Of a stretch of 64,000 bases of DNA, positions 24,721 to 36,475 are shown one piece after another. Under the pieces are notes generated by a model. That model was not told the DNA's origin. It saw only the letters and a list, made by a program, of their open reading frames with translations, and did not search any database. Source of the DNA: Paramacrobiotus metropolitanus (lineage: Eukaryota; Tardigrada; Eutardigrada; Parachela; Macrobiotidae); NCBI RefSeq assembly GCF_019649055.1, contig NW_026570281.1, forward strand, positions 372,001-436,000. Direction: 5' to 3'. A program made the translations under genes and the position numbers. Each line of letters begins with the position of its first letter. Position 1 is the first letter of the stretch.

Positions 24721-25708
24721 GGAGCGAGTTTTAAATGCGATGCAATGGGGTTAGAATTTCGCAGCGAGAGATATGCAATACACGCGGCACTTTCGGCGCG
24801 GATGTAGCACGAACACAAGTTGCACAACAAAATTTTGCTATTCGGACTGTCATTTTCTAAAACAATGTATTAACTATCAGCCCAAGAACGCACCTGTATT
24901 TTCATTACTAAATGTCGTACTCGGCGCGGTACTCAAGTATGTACAGTTGTTTCATCCCGCTGACAAGCCGCAGCTGTTGTTGCCAACGTGATCGTACAGA
25001 TATTTTCTTATTGCGGGTGGCCGATTATACTTAGTCAATAAAAATTTAATATTATATTTATTCGTATAGTACTGAATATACTTAAGTACTTAATACTTTG
25101 GTTAAGTACTGATAATTAATATATTGATAATTAATATTGACCAATTAGTGTATAGGTGCTCTAACAACAACAGCCATGCAGATACAGTAAGGTGCTTACG
25201 TCAGCGGTGGTGTAAGTAGGTACTGTAGTGTAAGTAATAATAAAGTTCGCGTACAGTAATAAAAAAAGCATGGTAGACATACCAAGCAAAACTCTTCGAG
25301 CAATCTTCGATGACCTTTTGTTGTTGTCGCTTTAATTTTTGGTATTACGCTTAATCTTAATTGAGTAGAGAACTACGTATATGTGCACGTGAAGTACGTA
25401 TGGTCAGCACTGGCTATGAGCATTGATGGTGAGTAGGTCCAAGCGTTTATCCTAGTGTCTACAACCGCAGTTGATCAACAGAAGGACTGTATGGGTATTA
25501 GTCATAAGCAATGGAGCAGCGACATGCATGGAGATCAGCTGTTTAATAGTGGCAGCATTTCTGACATTTCCATCCAGTTAACTGACAAAAGTGATACAAG
25601 GTCATGCCGTGGAAAAAGGGAAATCACATTAATTTTGTTTTTGCCGAAGACGATCGACAGAATTCAACCGATCGATAAAGGTTAGCATAGCGAATGCGCC
25701 GTTAAAGT
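24721..25708. other. GPD2 upstream region and PDZ-gene 3' flank
   Basis: Both neighbours are on the minus strand, so this 1-kb stretch should hold the GPD2 promoter and the 3' UTR of the PDZ gene. It is AT-rich (25.03-25.26 kb), with repeated taagtact-like words. No gene, RNA or clear TATA box is supported. Confidence 0.5.
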
Positions 25709-28700
25709 CTAGTGGAACCGTGAGCTGACCGGGGGACCGGTGGCGGCATAGGCGTGCTGGATGGCTAGACGTTCTATCTGCGTGGAGTTCGAGCGCAGAC
25801 GCAGGTTGAAGGCAGAGAAGCGCCGGCTGCGCTTCCGCATGTTAATCCCCTCCAGGTCTTCGCCCTTCTTCAGTCTGCTCAATATGATACCCGATTCACA
25901 ATAACACTTTTTGGCTATTTGACAAGCAATTATTTATGAACTTATTACAGCTGACTTGGCAAATAAGGAATATCCAGGAGCGCAAATACACGTAAACACA
26001 TTTACCGGTGCTGTCGGAGGGCGTTAAGCTCGGAGCAGGTCCAGGTAGAGGTACGCTGAACACCGGCGCCCAGACTCAGATGCAGGACGGAGTGAGCGTC
26101 ACGCGCCCACTCTTGGATGGCCGCGTACAGCGATGGAATACGACCCAGTACTATCACCACGTTGTACTCGGCCTCCTGTCAACAAGGCACACCACTACAT
26201 ACTACACTGCATCATCGTCTATATCGCCTGCGCAACGCGGGTGCAGAATGCAGACAGTTATTGTAACCGAAAACGCAACCAGTTTATTTATATATTTTTT
26301 TAAAATGCATAAACTCGTCTAAAGTACGGCTGATGACGTTTGCGTGCTAAATAAGCCCAGACTAGAGCAGCTGAAGAAAATGAAAATCTAACATTACCCT
26401 AAGGATGGCGGCCACCTGAGCCTGGTCGAAACCTTTGACGGGGCGGCCGTTGATGTCGATGATCTTGTCACCCTGGCGAATGCGCTGGTTGCGGCCAGCA
26501 GGCGAGTTGGGGTTCTGTTGCAAAGCACAGACACTCAGCATACGCACATACAATGGCAAAAAAAGCACAAGTACAAAAGGCGGTTAATCAAGCAAAGAGC
26601 GGACGAATGACATATGCATCGGTTCTTAAGGCGGATAGCTGGCAATTCAATTAGGCGGAAGCGCTTAATCCCATCGGTTTGTTAGTCGACTAGTTATTGA
26701 CAAGCTAATCACTCACTGCCAGCAACAACAGTACGAGAATGCTGTATACGTACCACCCACGTGACAAACACGCCCACACCCCTGCAAAGACCCAAAATAC
26801 CAAAGACAGGTCAAGACCGATTATAATACAATCGACCAGCACAGACCCCAACGGTGGGTTCAGAGTACAGTAATTATATAAGGTAGCCTACTTGCGCTCC
26901 ATTAGGGAGATGCCCAAGGGTTCATTAGCGTGGTTCTTCCACAATTCAGCCGTGATGAAGATCTTCGGATCTACGTATAGGACGCAATTTACACACCATG
27001 GGTTACTAAACGAACATACAGTACTATATGTACAGTACACCGGAATGTAATCATACCGGTATGTGGGCACAAAAGGTCAGAGATACTCGAAGCAAAAGAT
27101 AAATATAGCTAGCGCAGAGGTAAAGCGTCCTGAAGCATATATGGACGCTATTTACTGTCCATACATGGCCTGCCGTGAATGGACAGTAAATAGCAAGCTA
27201 TAGTGTTACCCATTAAATAACGCACCTTCTTGGCTAGTGAAGAGCTGGACGGGATCGGGATCGCGGAGGATGGTGATCTGCAGCGGTTGGGGTTGTGCGT
27301 CGACCAGGGCCGATTTGGCGTCCTCCAGCGAGACCGTTTTCATTGATTTCCCATTGATCTGCATGGGGCACCGTATAAAATATTACGCAACCGGTTAATA
27401 TCCGCTAATTACTCCCCGGTGCCGCATCGTCCCTTTCAATAGCTGCGCTAATACGATAGACCCAAATTAAGCCGCCCTGGTGTGTCGCTAGATTTCTTAA
27501 CTTCGCTTCGTCTGCCGCATTACACGCCGTTTTCATGCACCATTGACACCCATTATGTACGCATTGTCTTCGTTAACTAACGTGCACCAGTTCTGTTGTG
27601 CTTTTTTTGACGGAACGCATTAGCGACAAGCGCTCAAAGGGAATCAATGTGCGTTACAGTCCTGCGTATTGACTATTGATCTAGGCAATCGCGTGTGTGC
27701 TGAGCTGTATGGATGGTACGGTATAATTATTTATTGATTTGTTTGTATTGTGTGTGATTGCTTGCTTCCGCTCCGTTCCGACCTTCTTAAGTCGTGCCGC
27801 TAACACGTTCAACGGCTTAATTGGGTCATATAGGACATTATAAAGGGATGTACCTCTTATCGGACTAGAGATTAATTTCTCCTCAGAAATGATTAGCTAA
27901 TGATAACGGCCCACCTGAACAGCTGGATTATTGTACAAAAAAGGCTTCCGTGGTAATTGCTTAGGTCCATTTATAATGCGTAAAAAGTTGGTTAGGTATG
28001 TTTACTTTGTTTTCGCTTACCGCCAACACGATGTCGCCACGTCTGAGCCGGCCATCGGCGCAGGCGACTGACTCTTTGTAGATCTTCTGCACGCAGATGC
28101 TGCCCTACAAGTAACACCCACTTCCGATTTGGTGTGATATAATTCTTCACCCGTAGATGCGTCGGTCACAATAGTAACGGCACTGACCAGGTAAGTGTAA
28201 CGGCCGCCGGTCAGCTCGATGCCATAGTCGGCGTTCTCCTCGTCCACCGGCAGCGTTATCACCGTCTCCTTCCCTTCCGCAATGAAACATCCGCGCTCTG
28301 CTGTACGAACAAGTGCAATCCAGCGTTTTGATGATTATCTCGTTAATTTTTCTACCTATACTGCTTGTATCTTTACAAAATCAAACAGATTTTATGAAGT
28401 AGTTCGGTTTTAATCCAAATTCTTAAGACAATAATATGTACTTATTTCGCTACCGCGCGAGCCGTATTGTACGCGTGCAAGAGTTTCTTTTCGCGTTGTG
28501 TTTTGATAAATCGCCGTATCACATTTGTTTACTCTCAACCTTTAAACCTTTGTATGTACATGTTTTTCATCTAACTTTTACGCACGAGCAATTTTCTTTT
28601 CCGAATTTCTTACGAGAACAATTTGTGCCCAGAAACGAAACTGCTAGGTTTTAGAACCACGCGACTGGATTAATAATTTAGTACTTACTTGCAACTATTT

Positions 28701-29410
28701 ATGGTAAAAATAAGAAAAACTGATTTGCGATGGATGTGATGGTTAGCTCTTTAGTAACACACACAGAAGCCAATAAAAATAAAATGAGCGGCCTTTCTTT
28801 CAGAGATTGCTTCGTGCAGGTAACTAGAAACGACTGTACGTAATTACTAGTAATCTACATACGAGTAGTTCTATATACGAACAAACAATGGGCATAACTG
28901 CGTTGAGTTAATATAACGGCTCTAATGTACTACAGCGAATAATTTAAGTTTATCATGCGCTTAACGGACGCGGTACGTGCTCGCTTACAACAGCGGCGCA
29001 TTCGTAATTACAAAAATTATGCATTATCGATTCTTCTAACTGCACTTTATACCGCAATCTCTTCTCTAACTTCGCAGCAAATTTATGATTAATGAAGCGC
29101 AAAAAATCAATATTAATTAATATTGGGTATCTTTTCTAGTTCATACCTGCATTATTGCCGGTTGCACTGGTATTATCAGCTGCATTCATATCCTTGAAAT
29201 TCCCATTCAGCGTCCTCTTCCATCTAGTCTACCTTCCCGTACAACAAAATCTATGTCTACGTACATGTAGCATCAGCAGAACTCTTTCCACAGTAATCGC
29301 CAAAATAATAATTATACAACGTATGATGTCTGTGGATAGGAAACGAGGAAGTACTTAACCGTGGAGATAAGAAAAGCCGGAGGACGGGTGGCGTTGTCGG
29401 TGGCAGACAT
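25709..29410 (-). CDS. Two-PDZ-domain scaffold protein, orthology unknown
   Basis: Nine exons in transcript order (29410-29360, 28295-28188, 28104-28021, 27358-27226, 26970-26892, 26781-26754, 26514-26398, 26175-26006 and 25874-25709) give 311 aa with consistent phases. The exon 2 acceptor has alternatives a few bases away, so residues 17-20 are uncertain. PDZ1 runs from about VITLPVDEENADYGIELTGG through GRLRRGDIVLAINGKSM to LQITILRDP. Its carboxylate loop YGIEL replaces the usual GLGF. PDZ2 runs from KIFITAELWK through PLGISLMER and IRQGDKIIDINGRPV to VVIVLGR. The basic C-terminus has no recognised domain. PDZ domains bind C-terminal peptides of membrane proteins and assemble complexes at membranes or junctions. 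Which partners apply here is unknown. I could not match the whole architecture to a named family. A 16-bp hairpin lies in intron 4. Confidence 0.85.
27147..27194. repeat. Perfect 16-bp inverted repeat in PDZ-gene intron 4
   Basis: The arms gctatttactgtccat (27147-27162) and its exact complement (27179-27194) are separated by 16 nt. They lie inside the intron between exons 4 and 5 of the PDZ gene. Confidence 0.85.
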
Positions 29411-32215
29411 GATTAAAGCGATAAACACGGTTGGCTAGTGGCTGACCGGTGTGAATAATGGCGCGCTAGAGGGCAGATTAGCAGGTGCTGCGCGTGGCGC
29501 ACGCCGGGTCGGGTCGAGTGAAAGTATAATGACAGGAGGGAAGCCGGTCACTGCCGAGGCGCACTGGATATATCCCTGCACGTATATATCCCAATCCCCA
29601 GTTTAAGCCGCTCCGGCACACATATGCACCGCCTGTAATATGTTATTTTAACTCTTGACTGATTCGCTGCTTCATTACCGTATGTACGTACTGTAGCCGC
29701 ACCACGACCGTGCTTGTACCGGCACTGCTAAGACAGGCTGCAACAGAGCGCAAGGGGATAACACAGCCGCTAAGATGATTAACGGCTATCGCCTGACAAG
29801 CCCACTCCGCGTTCCCGTCTTGTTTCTTAAGCTCACCCAGCGTCTTCACAACTGCAACGCAACCGCCAGTTGTCACTAGCTGGGTGAGTTTGGGTGCGTT
29901 TGTCGAGCGGAACCAGCTTCCGCCATAACAACGCAGCCTCGCGCTTCAGTGGAGTGGTTCCGTACTTGTCATACTGTTGAGGAAGGCGTCATAATGAGAT
30001 TCTGCACCATCCGCCCACCACAGGCCCCACAGGCCCCACAGGATTCTGCCCTCTTCTGTCATACCGACTTATCCGTACGAGTAGCGCATGGCGCATTTTT
30101 ATGCAGCTCGTCGACGTCGCTCACCCATAAAACCATACCGATACTTCTGTCGCGCCCTATCGCCATTACGGATAATGTAGAAGCTCAATCTGTTCTTAAA
30201 AGCAGAATGTATGTGTTAAAGGCATGGACGGCAAATGTACTTCACAGCAATAGGATTTACAATGGATTTTTTGTACGCTCTTTTTGCTTGTTGGAATCAC
30301 TGTGAGGGCTAGAAGAGACATCATCGTGCTAAATGAGCAGCATCGCAGTGATTTTGCTGAGGAATGCAGCAATGTCGTTAACGGGTGGGCAAACGCGCTT
30401 ACATTGCAACGGCAGCAGGCCCGGGTTGATCTGTCGCAGTCCGGCTGGATGCGCCAAGGAGAGCCCGGTTAAGGAATGATGGTGTAGTTAAGATAAGGAG
30501 CAGCATTTGCCAAAGTGTCGCTTCCGGCGAGCAGCCTATCGATTGGCATAAAAGCCACAAGGCACAGCGTAATGTACGTGGCGCTGGCCAAGGATGACTT
30601 TACATTTGATGGCTGGTTGCCATTCCGCAACCACCTACCCATCCGTCCCTCCGTCCAAGGAGGGAAAGGAAGGGAAAGCAGCCGCGGGAGCGCTGCACCG
30701 CACTCGGCTTCGACGTCATGGCTGCTGCTGTTTCTTTAGCGGCAATGGAACGGCAGCACCATTGATCGGCCGGCTGCTGCGTTGCACTGTTCGGCGGCAA
30801 AACAAACATTTGCTCAGCAGCAGTCCTTTAGTATTCTGTTGCGGCCGTGTGGATGGAACTCATTAGGCGGCGCATCAGCAGCGGAAATGTTTTGTCTAAT
30901 ATCCATCTCCTCCCATCTCCCGTCGAGCTGCGCCTGACTGACTGACGCTGATGTGCATGTTACACAGCGGAATGTAAGGCCAGCCAAAGCAAACACAGGC
31001 ACATTGCAGCAGTATAGATAACTAACGGTTTGTATGCACGCACACATCTGCGGCTGCGCATGTATTGTACACCACAATTCAAATTGCCGTTACACTGCCG
31101 TGATCGCGATGTGTGTTAAAGCTTGTCCACAGAAATACTCATCAATACAATGAAGCGGCTAAATTGTACATGACAGCGCCGGAGTTCCCACAACACTTGC
31201 TTCCAAATTCCAAACAACGCACCGGACATCATGGCAGGGCAGGGCATTACTGTCACATGCGTACTTTGTCACCTTGACGGTTCTAATTTAAAATGTTTGT
31301 TGGTCCTTGTAAGGACTGCGTTATATATTTATGCAACAACAACAATAGGGCTGCTGTGGGCATGACCTTTCCATGTGGCTATGAAATCCAAAGCTCGCCA
31401 TCTGTTTGTAGCTCTAAATTGTAACTTGTAAATTAATTTGCAAGTGCTTCCATACTGGGAATACAATGCAATTGGTAACGCACGCCACCGAGTAACAGCC
31501 ACACAGAGCAGGTGCCGTGATTAAAAGCAGGCAAGCAGCGCAGCTTCATAACCATTGACACAATTTTGGAACACGTATCGTATGGAAGCGTGTTTTGCGA
31601 CCTTTGGAAAACACACGCACAGAACAGGCGCAAATAGCTAAAGAGAAAATTCCGGTTTCTCTACATCAGTGCCGGTAAAGGGAGCACCTTTCTAAAGCAC
31701 TTTATGAAGAATTCACAGCAGCTTACTTCAGCTGATATATGTAATTTTATCTTAGGCGTCCTATACATGTTATACTAAATTCACGTTAAAGAAGTGCCTC
31801 GTGAGCCGCTGATTTGGACGCTTTTCGGCCAGATTGGTCATCTCCCGCTACTTTAAATTGATCTTCCGTGGACAGTTTAAGTTAACTATCGAGCAACAGG
31901 CTATCTATCAACGTGACAGCGGCTACTCGGCCGCATCGCTCGAATTCCCCGTAACAGAAACCACTGAAAATTGAAGAAATACAGTATAATAATCACAAGA
32001 TGCTTATTAGTCTGCCAATTCCTGCAAAAACCAATAGCTCCTCCCCCCTTCTCAGGTTAATATTTTACTCTGCGTAATGCGTGGTGCACTCATGTTACCT
32101 CTTTTTGCTGGCGGTCCTTTTTAAGATTTCTTATTTTTTTGTTGATGAATGTTATTTCAAAAAACACGGGTACATAACAAATCAAAAACAGTTAATCACA
32201 ACAACAAGATCATTT

Positions 32216-32565
32216 AACGCTGCTGCCTTCCATTGTTCCGGGCACGGAAGCGGGCTTGCCTCTCTAACCGTTGGCGAATCAGTTCATGAGAAGGAGGTTC
32301 GCCCGTATGCACCTGAAGTCGCTTACCGCTTTCTTTGAAATTCTTTCACTAAGGCGGCAGCTGACTGTCCCCATGGTCCGAGTGTTTCGAAAGGCTTTCG
32401 AAACACTCGGACCATGGGGACAGTCAGCTGTGTTGCGAAGGCGTACGAGTACCTACCCAGGCAGATACAAATACAGTTGCGCTTTTTACCCTCGATCTGC
32501 GGATCCGGCTGCGACTTCAAGTGGGACAGGGTAACGGTATCCATATCTGTACAGATGTAGAAATA
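32216..32565 (-). mobile_element. Retroelement 3' fragment, copy A (inverted, frameshifted)
   Basis: Read on the minus strand, this matches copy B piece by piece. It shows CTDMDTVTLSHLK (copy B CVDTVAPSHVK), then KKRNCICICLGRYSYAF (KKSRFYLYLVGRYLF), then FETLGPWGQSA (FETLGPWGPSA). After a frame change it shows KRLQVHTGEPPSHELIRQRL (KRLQQQTGEARSHEFLRQRL), and after another it shows ASVPGTMEG (ASVLGTMEG). It is therefore a diverged relic of the same coding 3' end, in opposite orientation, with several frameshifts. A 36-bp inverted duplication interrupts it. Confidence 0.75.
32358..32430. repeat. 73-bp perfect palindrome (36-bp arms, 1-nt centre)
   Basis: The sequence from cagctgactgtccccatggt (32358) to 32393 is repeated as its exact reverse complement at 32395-32430, with only base 32394 between them. 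It lies inside retroelement copy A. Because of the symmetry, both strands encode FETLGPWGQSA. Confidence 0.95.
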
Positions 32566-32879
32566 AGTGAAGAGTCAGCGATTTGCGGCACATTTGCCCC
32601 TTAAGGTTTTTGTGCTTCTCTCGCCCGAAACAACTTTTCTGTAAGGGATCAGATAATCAGATCCGTTATATCTGGAGGTACTGGGCCGTTCTAGGTACTA
32701 CCAGTGGAAATTCACTGACACCTAACAAGTGTCAGCGAATAAGATTGCGAAGATAAACCATTTTCAGTCGTGACTGCTAACCTCGCGACAAAACGCAGCT
32801 CTGACACAATCACACGAAGCAGGGCACCCTTCAGACATTTGGTTTTGCCATAAACTATTTACATAATCTGTAATTTCAC

Positions 32880-33690
32880 GTAGAGTGACATAAATGAAAC
32901 AGTCTAGGCCAGAGGCCGGCATCTAGTTGAACGCCCTGCCTTCCGCCCACATCGGCAACCTGCTTGGAGACGACGAACTCAAGATCAGTGTTGGTCTTCG
33001 CCTTGGCGCCACGATTTGCGAACCTCATGATTGCGTTAAATGTCTCAAACGCGTGGATGGTTACGGGCATCATGGGCTGTCATGTGCCTTCTCCGCCGGA
33101 AGGCACCCGCGCCACGGCGGATTAAATGGCATCATTTGTCGAGCATGTGTATCTGCCGGCGTGCCCGCAAAACTGGAGCCTCGTGGTACCTCTCACACCA
33201 CGGAACGCCGTCCGGACGGCTGCACGACATTTGCCTGGAAACGTGGATTGTGCCTAGCATGGGACGCGACATGTGTAGACACGGTTGCGCCGTCACATGT
33301 CAAAGCCACCTCGACTACAGCGGGAGCGGCCGCCGTGCAAGCAGAGGATAAGAAATCCAGATTTTATTTGTACCTGGTTGGCCGCTACCTATTCGTCCCA
33401 ATCGCCTTTGAAACCCTGGGCCCGTGGGGGCCGTCAGCAATCGCATTTGTGAAAGAACTGGGGAAAAGACTTCAGCAGCAAACCGGCGAAGCACGCTCGC
33501 ATGAATTTTTACGCCAGCGTTTGTCGATAGAAATTCAACGGGGTAATGCGGCGTCTGTGCTGGGCACGATGGAAGGGCTGGATAAATTGAACGAAATTTT
33601 CTTGTTGTAATTTCTCTGTTTCTTTCATTATTTTGCCTTAAGTTTGATTTGACCAATAAAGTTCTCAAATGAAACAAAAAAATTTAAGGT
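32880..33690 (+). mobile_element. Retroelement 3' end, copy B, with endonuclease-like C-terminal domain
   Basis: A 228-codon open frame (32927-33610) with an in-frame continuation upstream across a TAG (32924-32926) resembles the C-terminal tail of reverse-transcriptase polyproteins found in many invertebrate genomes. In order it shows ALPSAHIGN, ISVGLRLGA, paired Cys and His (C-V-K-C, GHHGLSC), GRHPRHGGLN, SAGVPAKLEP, RPDG, LAWDATCVDT, FETLGPWGPSA and LRQRLSIEIQRGNA. The RPDG...WDAT pairing is what a PD-(D/E)xK-type endonuclease would show; that function is inferred. No reverse-transcriptase motifs lie upstream, so the copy is 5'-truncated. AATAAA (33655-33660) and an A-rich tail (about 33673-33682) mark its 3' end. 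It carries at least one premature stop, so it is probably inactive. Confidence 0.78.
33655..33660 (+). terminator. AATAAA signal at the 3' end of retroelement copy B
   Basis: AATAAA lies 45 nt after the ORF stop and is followed within 25 nt by an A-rich tract. This is the expected end of a polyadenylated, retrotransposed transcript. Confidence 0.6.
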
Positions 33691-34141
33691 TGGGGGTGGC
33701 AACGAACCAGCGTTTGCATTGCCCCCTAAAATGGGAACCGGAGGAGTTCAGTGTAGGTAGGTTTCATTGTGCGAGTACAACAGGTTTGACACAGATTCCG
33801 CGCAACACACCTATTCCAGCTACTCGTAGAACTGCGTAGGACAAGGATTGAACCTGCGGGATCCTGTCCCTGCAGGACAGTGTCAGTTAAAATGCTAACC
33901 TGAAAGCTGGTTTAGGTTCAGGTGAAGCTCAGTTAAACTCTTTGAAAGTTCAGGGACAGGGCGCAACCCAGTCCTGCAGGCATCCTGATAATTTCCAAAA
34001 CCTACTACATTTCGTTCTAACCAAATGTCAACACAAAGCGCTTCTTGGAACACAATCTGCGTTTTTGCGCATCAAAGTTATTTGATCTGTTTCGAAACTA
34101 GGTGAGCGGCCCTTCTCGTCTTCTTTCAATACCAGTTTATC

Positions 34142-34465
34142 ATGGGCCCGCGCTCAAGCTCTGACTCTGACTCAGACTCTGACCGCTCAAACTCTGACTC
34201 TGACTACTCAAAGTCTGACTCTGACTGTCCAAACTCTGACTCTGACTCTGACTGAATAACCTAAGAATAACTTAAAAAACCTAAGAAACCTAAGAAACCT
34301 AAGAAAACTAAGAAACCTAAGAAACCTAAGAAACCTAAGAAACCTAAGAAACCTATGAAACCCAAGAAACCTTCAGAGTCAGAGTCAGACTTTGAGCGGT
34401 CAGAGTCAGACTTTGAGTAGTCAGAGTCAGAGTTTGAGTGGTCAGAATCAGAGTCAGAGTTGGAG
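34142..34465. repeat. Inverted Ser-Asp codon repeats flanking a 9-bp minisatellite
   Basis: The left part (34142-34255) is built from ctctgactctgact-type units and is open on the plus strand as a 37-codon frame of SD repeats. The centre (about 34273-34372) is about eleven copies of the 9-mer aagaaacct (Lys-Lys-Pro in one frame). The right part (34373-34465) consists of agtcagagtcagactttgag-type units, the reverse complement of the left part. The flanks thus form a long imperfect inverted repeat around the minisatellite. No ATG-initiated ORF spans the block, so I call it repetitive DNA, not a gene. Confidence 0.85.
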
Positions 34466-36475
34466 TCTAGGCCTTTATCATGAGTATCGTAACGGACCTT
34501 ATGTACAGTTTGCTCCTTGCTTCAACGCGGCCATTGTTTCCACAGCTGAAGGTAAAATATTACGTAAATTATTTAGTAGACACTAGACAGGCATGCTCGT
34601 GTTTTTCTTTTGCTCTGGCGCAGTACAGCGGTCTCAGCTTTTTCTTCAGTTTAGACTGTAGGATACCATTGACAGACATACCGTACTTTCTGGTTAAAAG
34701 AATGTACTTGACGTAAAAACGAAAAGGGAGAGTAGGCGTTCAGGAGACGAATAAAACCGGTACAGTCAAAGAGCGCTGATACACCCCGTTTGCGTCAAAT
34801 TTGCGGGTCGCTTTTATAAATTCCCACAAACCGCTAATTTAACTAAACTTTATTTAACTTTTTCGTGATCAGCCAATATATTAATACTTCCAGAATCGTT
34901 CGCTATTACCAGTTAGGGTTCCCAAGATTTGAACTTACCACCGTATGAATCACAAGAATATGGAAGAACTGGCAATTCGTTCAAGTTAGAAAAACTCTTT
35001 GGTGCTGACAACCGAACACTGAGTTAAACTGAGTATTTTATTAAAACTTCAAGATATTTGAAGGAAATTTTGTATTTTTTAATACTTATAGTGTGTCACA
35101 GCAGAGCCGTAAGGGAATACTTCAATTAGCGGTCTTAGCCACTCACACATCGGAAGTGGTACTTAACTTGCATTTCATTCGTAATCTGCGGGGGCAACAT
35201 CGCGCTATTGATTCTACGAGTATTAATTTTAATTGTAATCGCTATCAAGACGTGGTTTTGTAAGCACATCCAAGGACCACGATCATCCGATTTAGTCGTA
35301 GCTCGCAACGCCACGGGTAACACGATGCATCATGTAAAAACTATAAAACACATAGAACGGGACCCACGAGTATTTATCGCACCTTAATCGCGCTTCGTGC
35401 AGCTTACGTACCAGTTCACGGTACCCAACATTCTTCGAATGCCAGACAACCGTGCGCTCGCCGTAAGCAGACATTGTTTGAATCACTTTAACTGCAACTA
35501 ACACCTACGTACGTCAGTTGTAATGCGGCTTTATATTTACGCAAATTTTAAGTCTGGTAGCTCTGAAGGCCGCCTTTTTTGTACTCTACCGGTTTAATCA
35601 GTGGCGCACGTCACTACATGTTCATCTAGAGTAGATTTTAAAAAATACGCCACTGTAATTAATCAGAGAATCGAATTGCCGATGGCGGTGTTTTTGCGGT
35701 GTGAGCTGCTTTCGACCCATACGGTTATTGCTTGCTGGGACTGGACGAGAGGTCTCTGCATTTTGGTGGTCAGTCCATCTGTACTGTTAAATCGTACCCA
35801 AAGCAAACCATAGTTACAGAGCTCGCGCTGTATTAACAATCTAAGCAGAAGTAAAGAGAGAGAATAGACTTTCCAATACTGCTCCACTAGAATTAATCAC
35901 AACGGTCCATCTCACCTGCAGTGTTACACAGACACTAAAAGGTTATAAAAAGTTAACCGCTGCCTGACATCCAAGGCACCGAATCAGACAGATGCTATAT
36001 GTCACACCTAAAGAAGTATTCACGCCCCCGGTCCCACTAATCAGCGGTCGTCCACCATCCACACGTGTTCATTTGTGGCGACAGCAAGCGCTGTCGGCAC
36101 TAGCAGGCGCGCTCAGAACCGGTACCGCAGCTGTAATGATGTTTAAGCAAGTGCCAGGTCATAATCAGCCAGCCTATACTAGTAATCATGGTTGACAGCG
36201 GGAATCGCTTTCTTGGAAAACGGGGTACCGTTCTACGGATGAAGATAAGTACCACTGCGATCATCATGTGCACGTGCGCAAACACCATCCGCGACTATCC
36301 ATCATGTATCGGTTCAACACCACCTTCATTATCCCGCTCGTCGCACTTTGCATTGCTCAGTTGAGTGAACCCTCGCTCCCATGTGGAGCCGCATGCAGAT
36401 ATCTGATGAAGCGCCCCAGGCATTCCACGTCGTGGAGAGCCGTTATCCGCTCTTTTAAGGCTTTCATTCACACAA

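Larger units (their letters stand above)
29411..36475. other. 7-kb gene-poor interval with retroelement debris and repeats
   Basis: From 29.4 to about 32.2 kb I find only short unsupported ORFs and low-complexity tracts, such as three tandem copies of cacaggcccc near 30.02 kb and a G/A-rich patch near 30.65 kb. From 32.2 to 33.7 kb lie two retroelement fragments. From 33.84 to 33.95 kb is a tRNA-like stretch. From 34.14 to 34.47 kb is a repeat complex. From 34.5 to 36.47 kb nothing is recognised. The promoter of the PDZ gene should lie at the left edge and the 3' UTR of the GPCR at the right edge. Confidence 0.55.

Noticed and set aside
32271-32534. Plus-strand reading of FETLGPWGQSA as a third retroelement copy
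   Set aside because: This peptide appears on the plus strand only because of the 73-bp palindrome. The flanking homology is on the minus strand.
34142-34255. 37-codon Ser-Asp repeat ORF as a small gene
   Set aside because: It is wholly explained by simple repeats mirrored on the other flank. There is no promoter, splice site or conserved non-repeat sequence.
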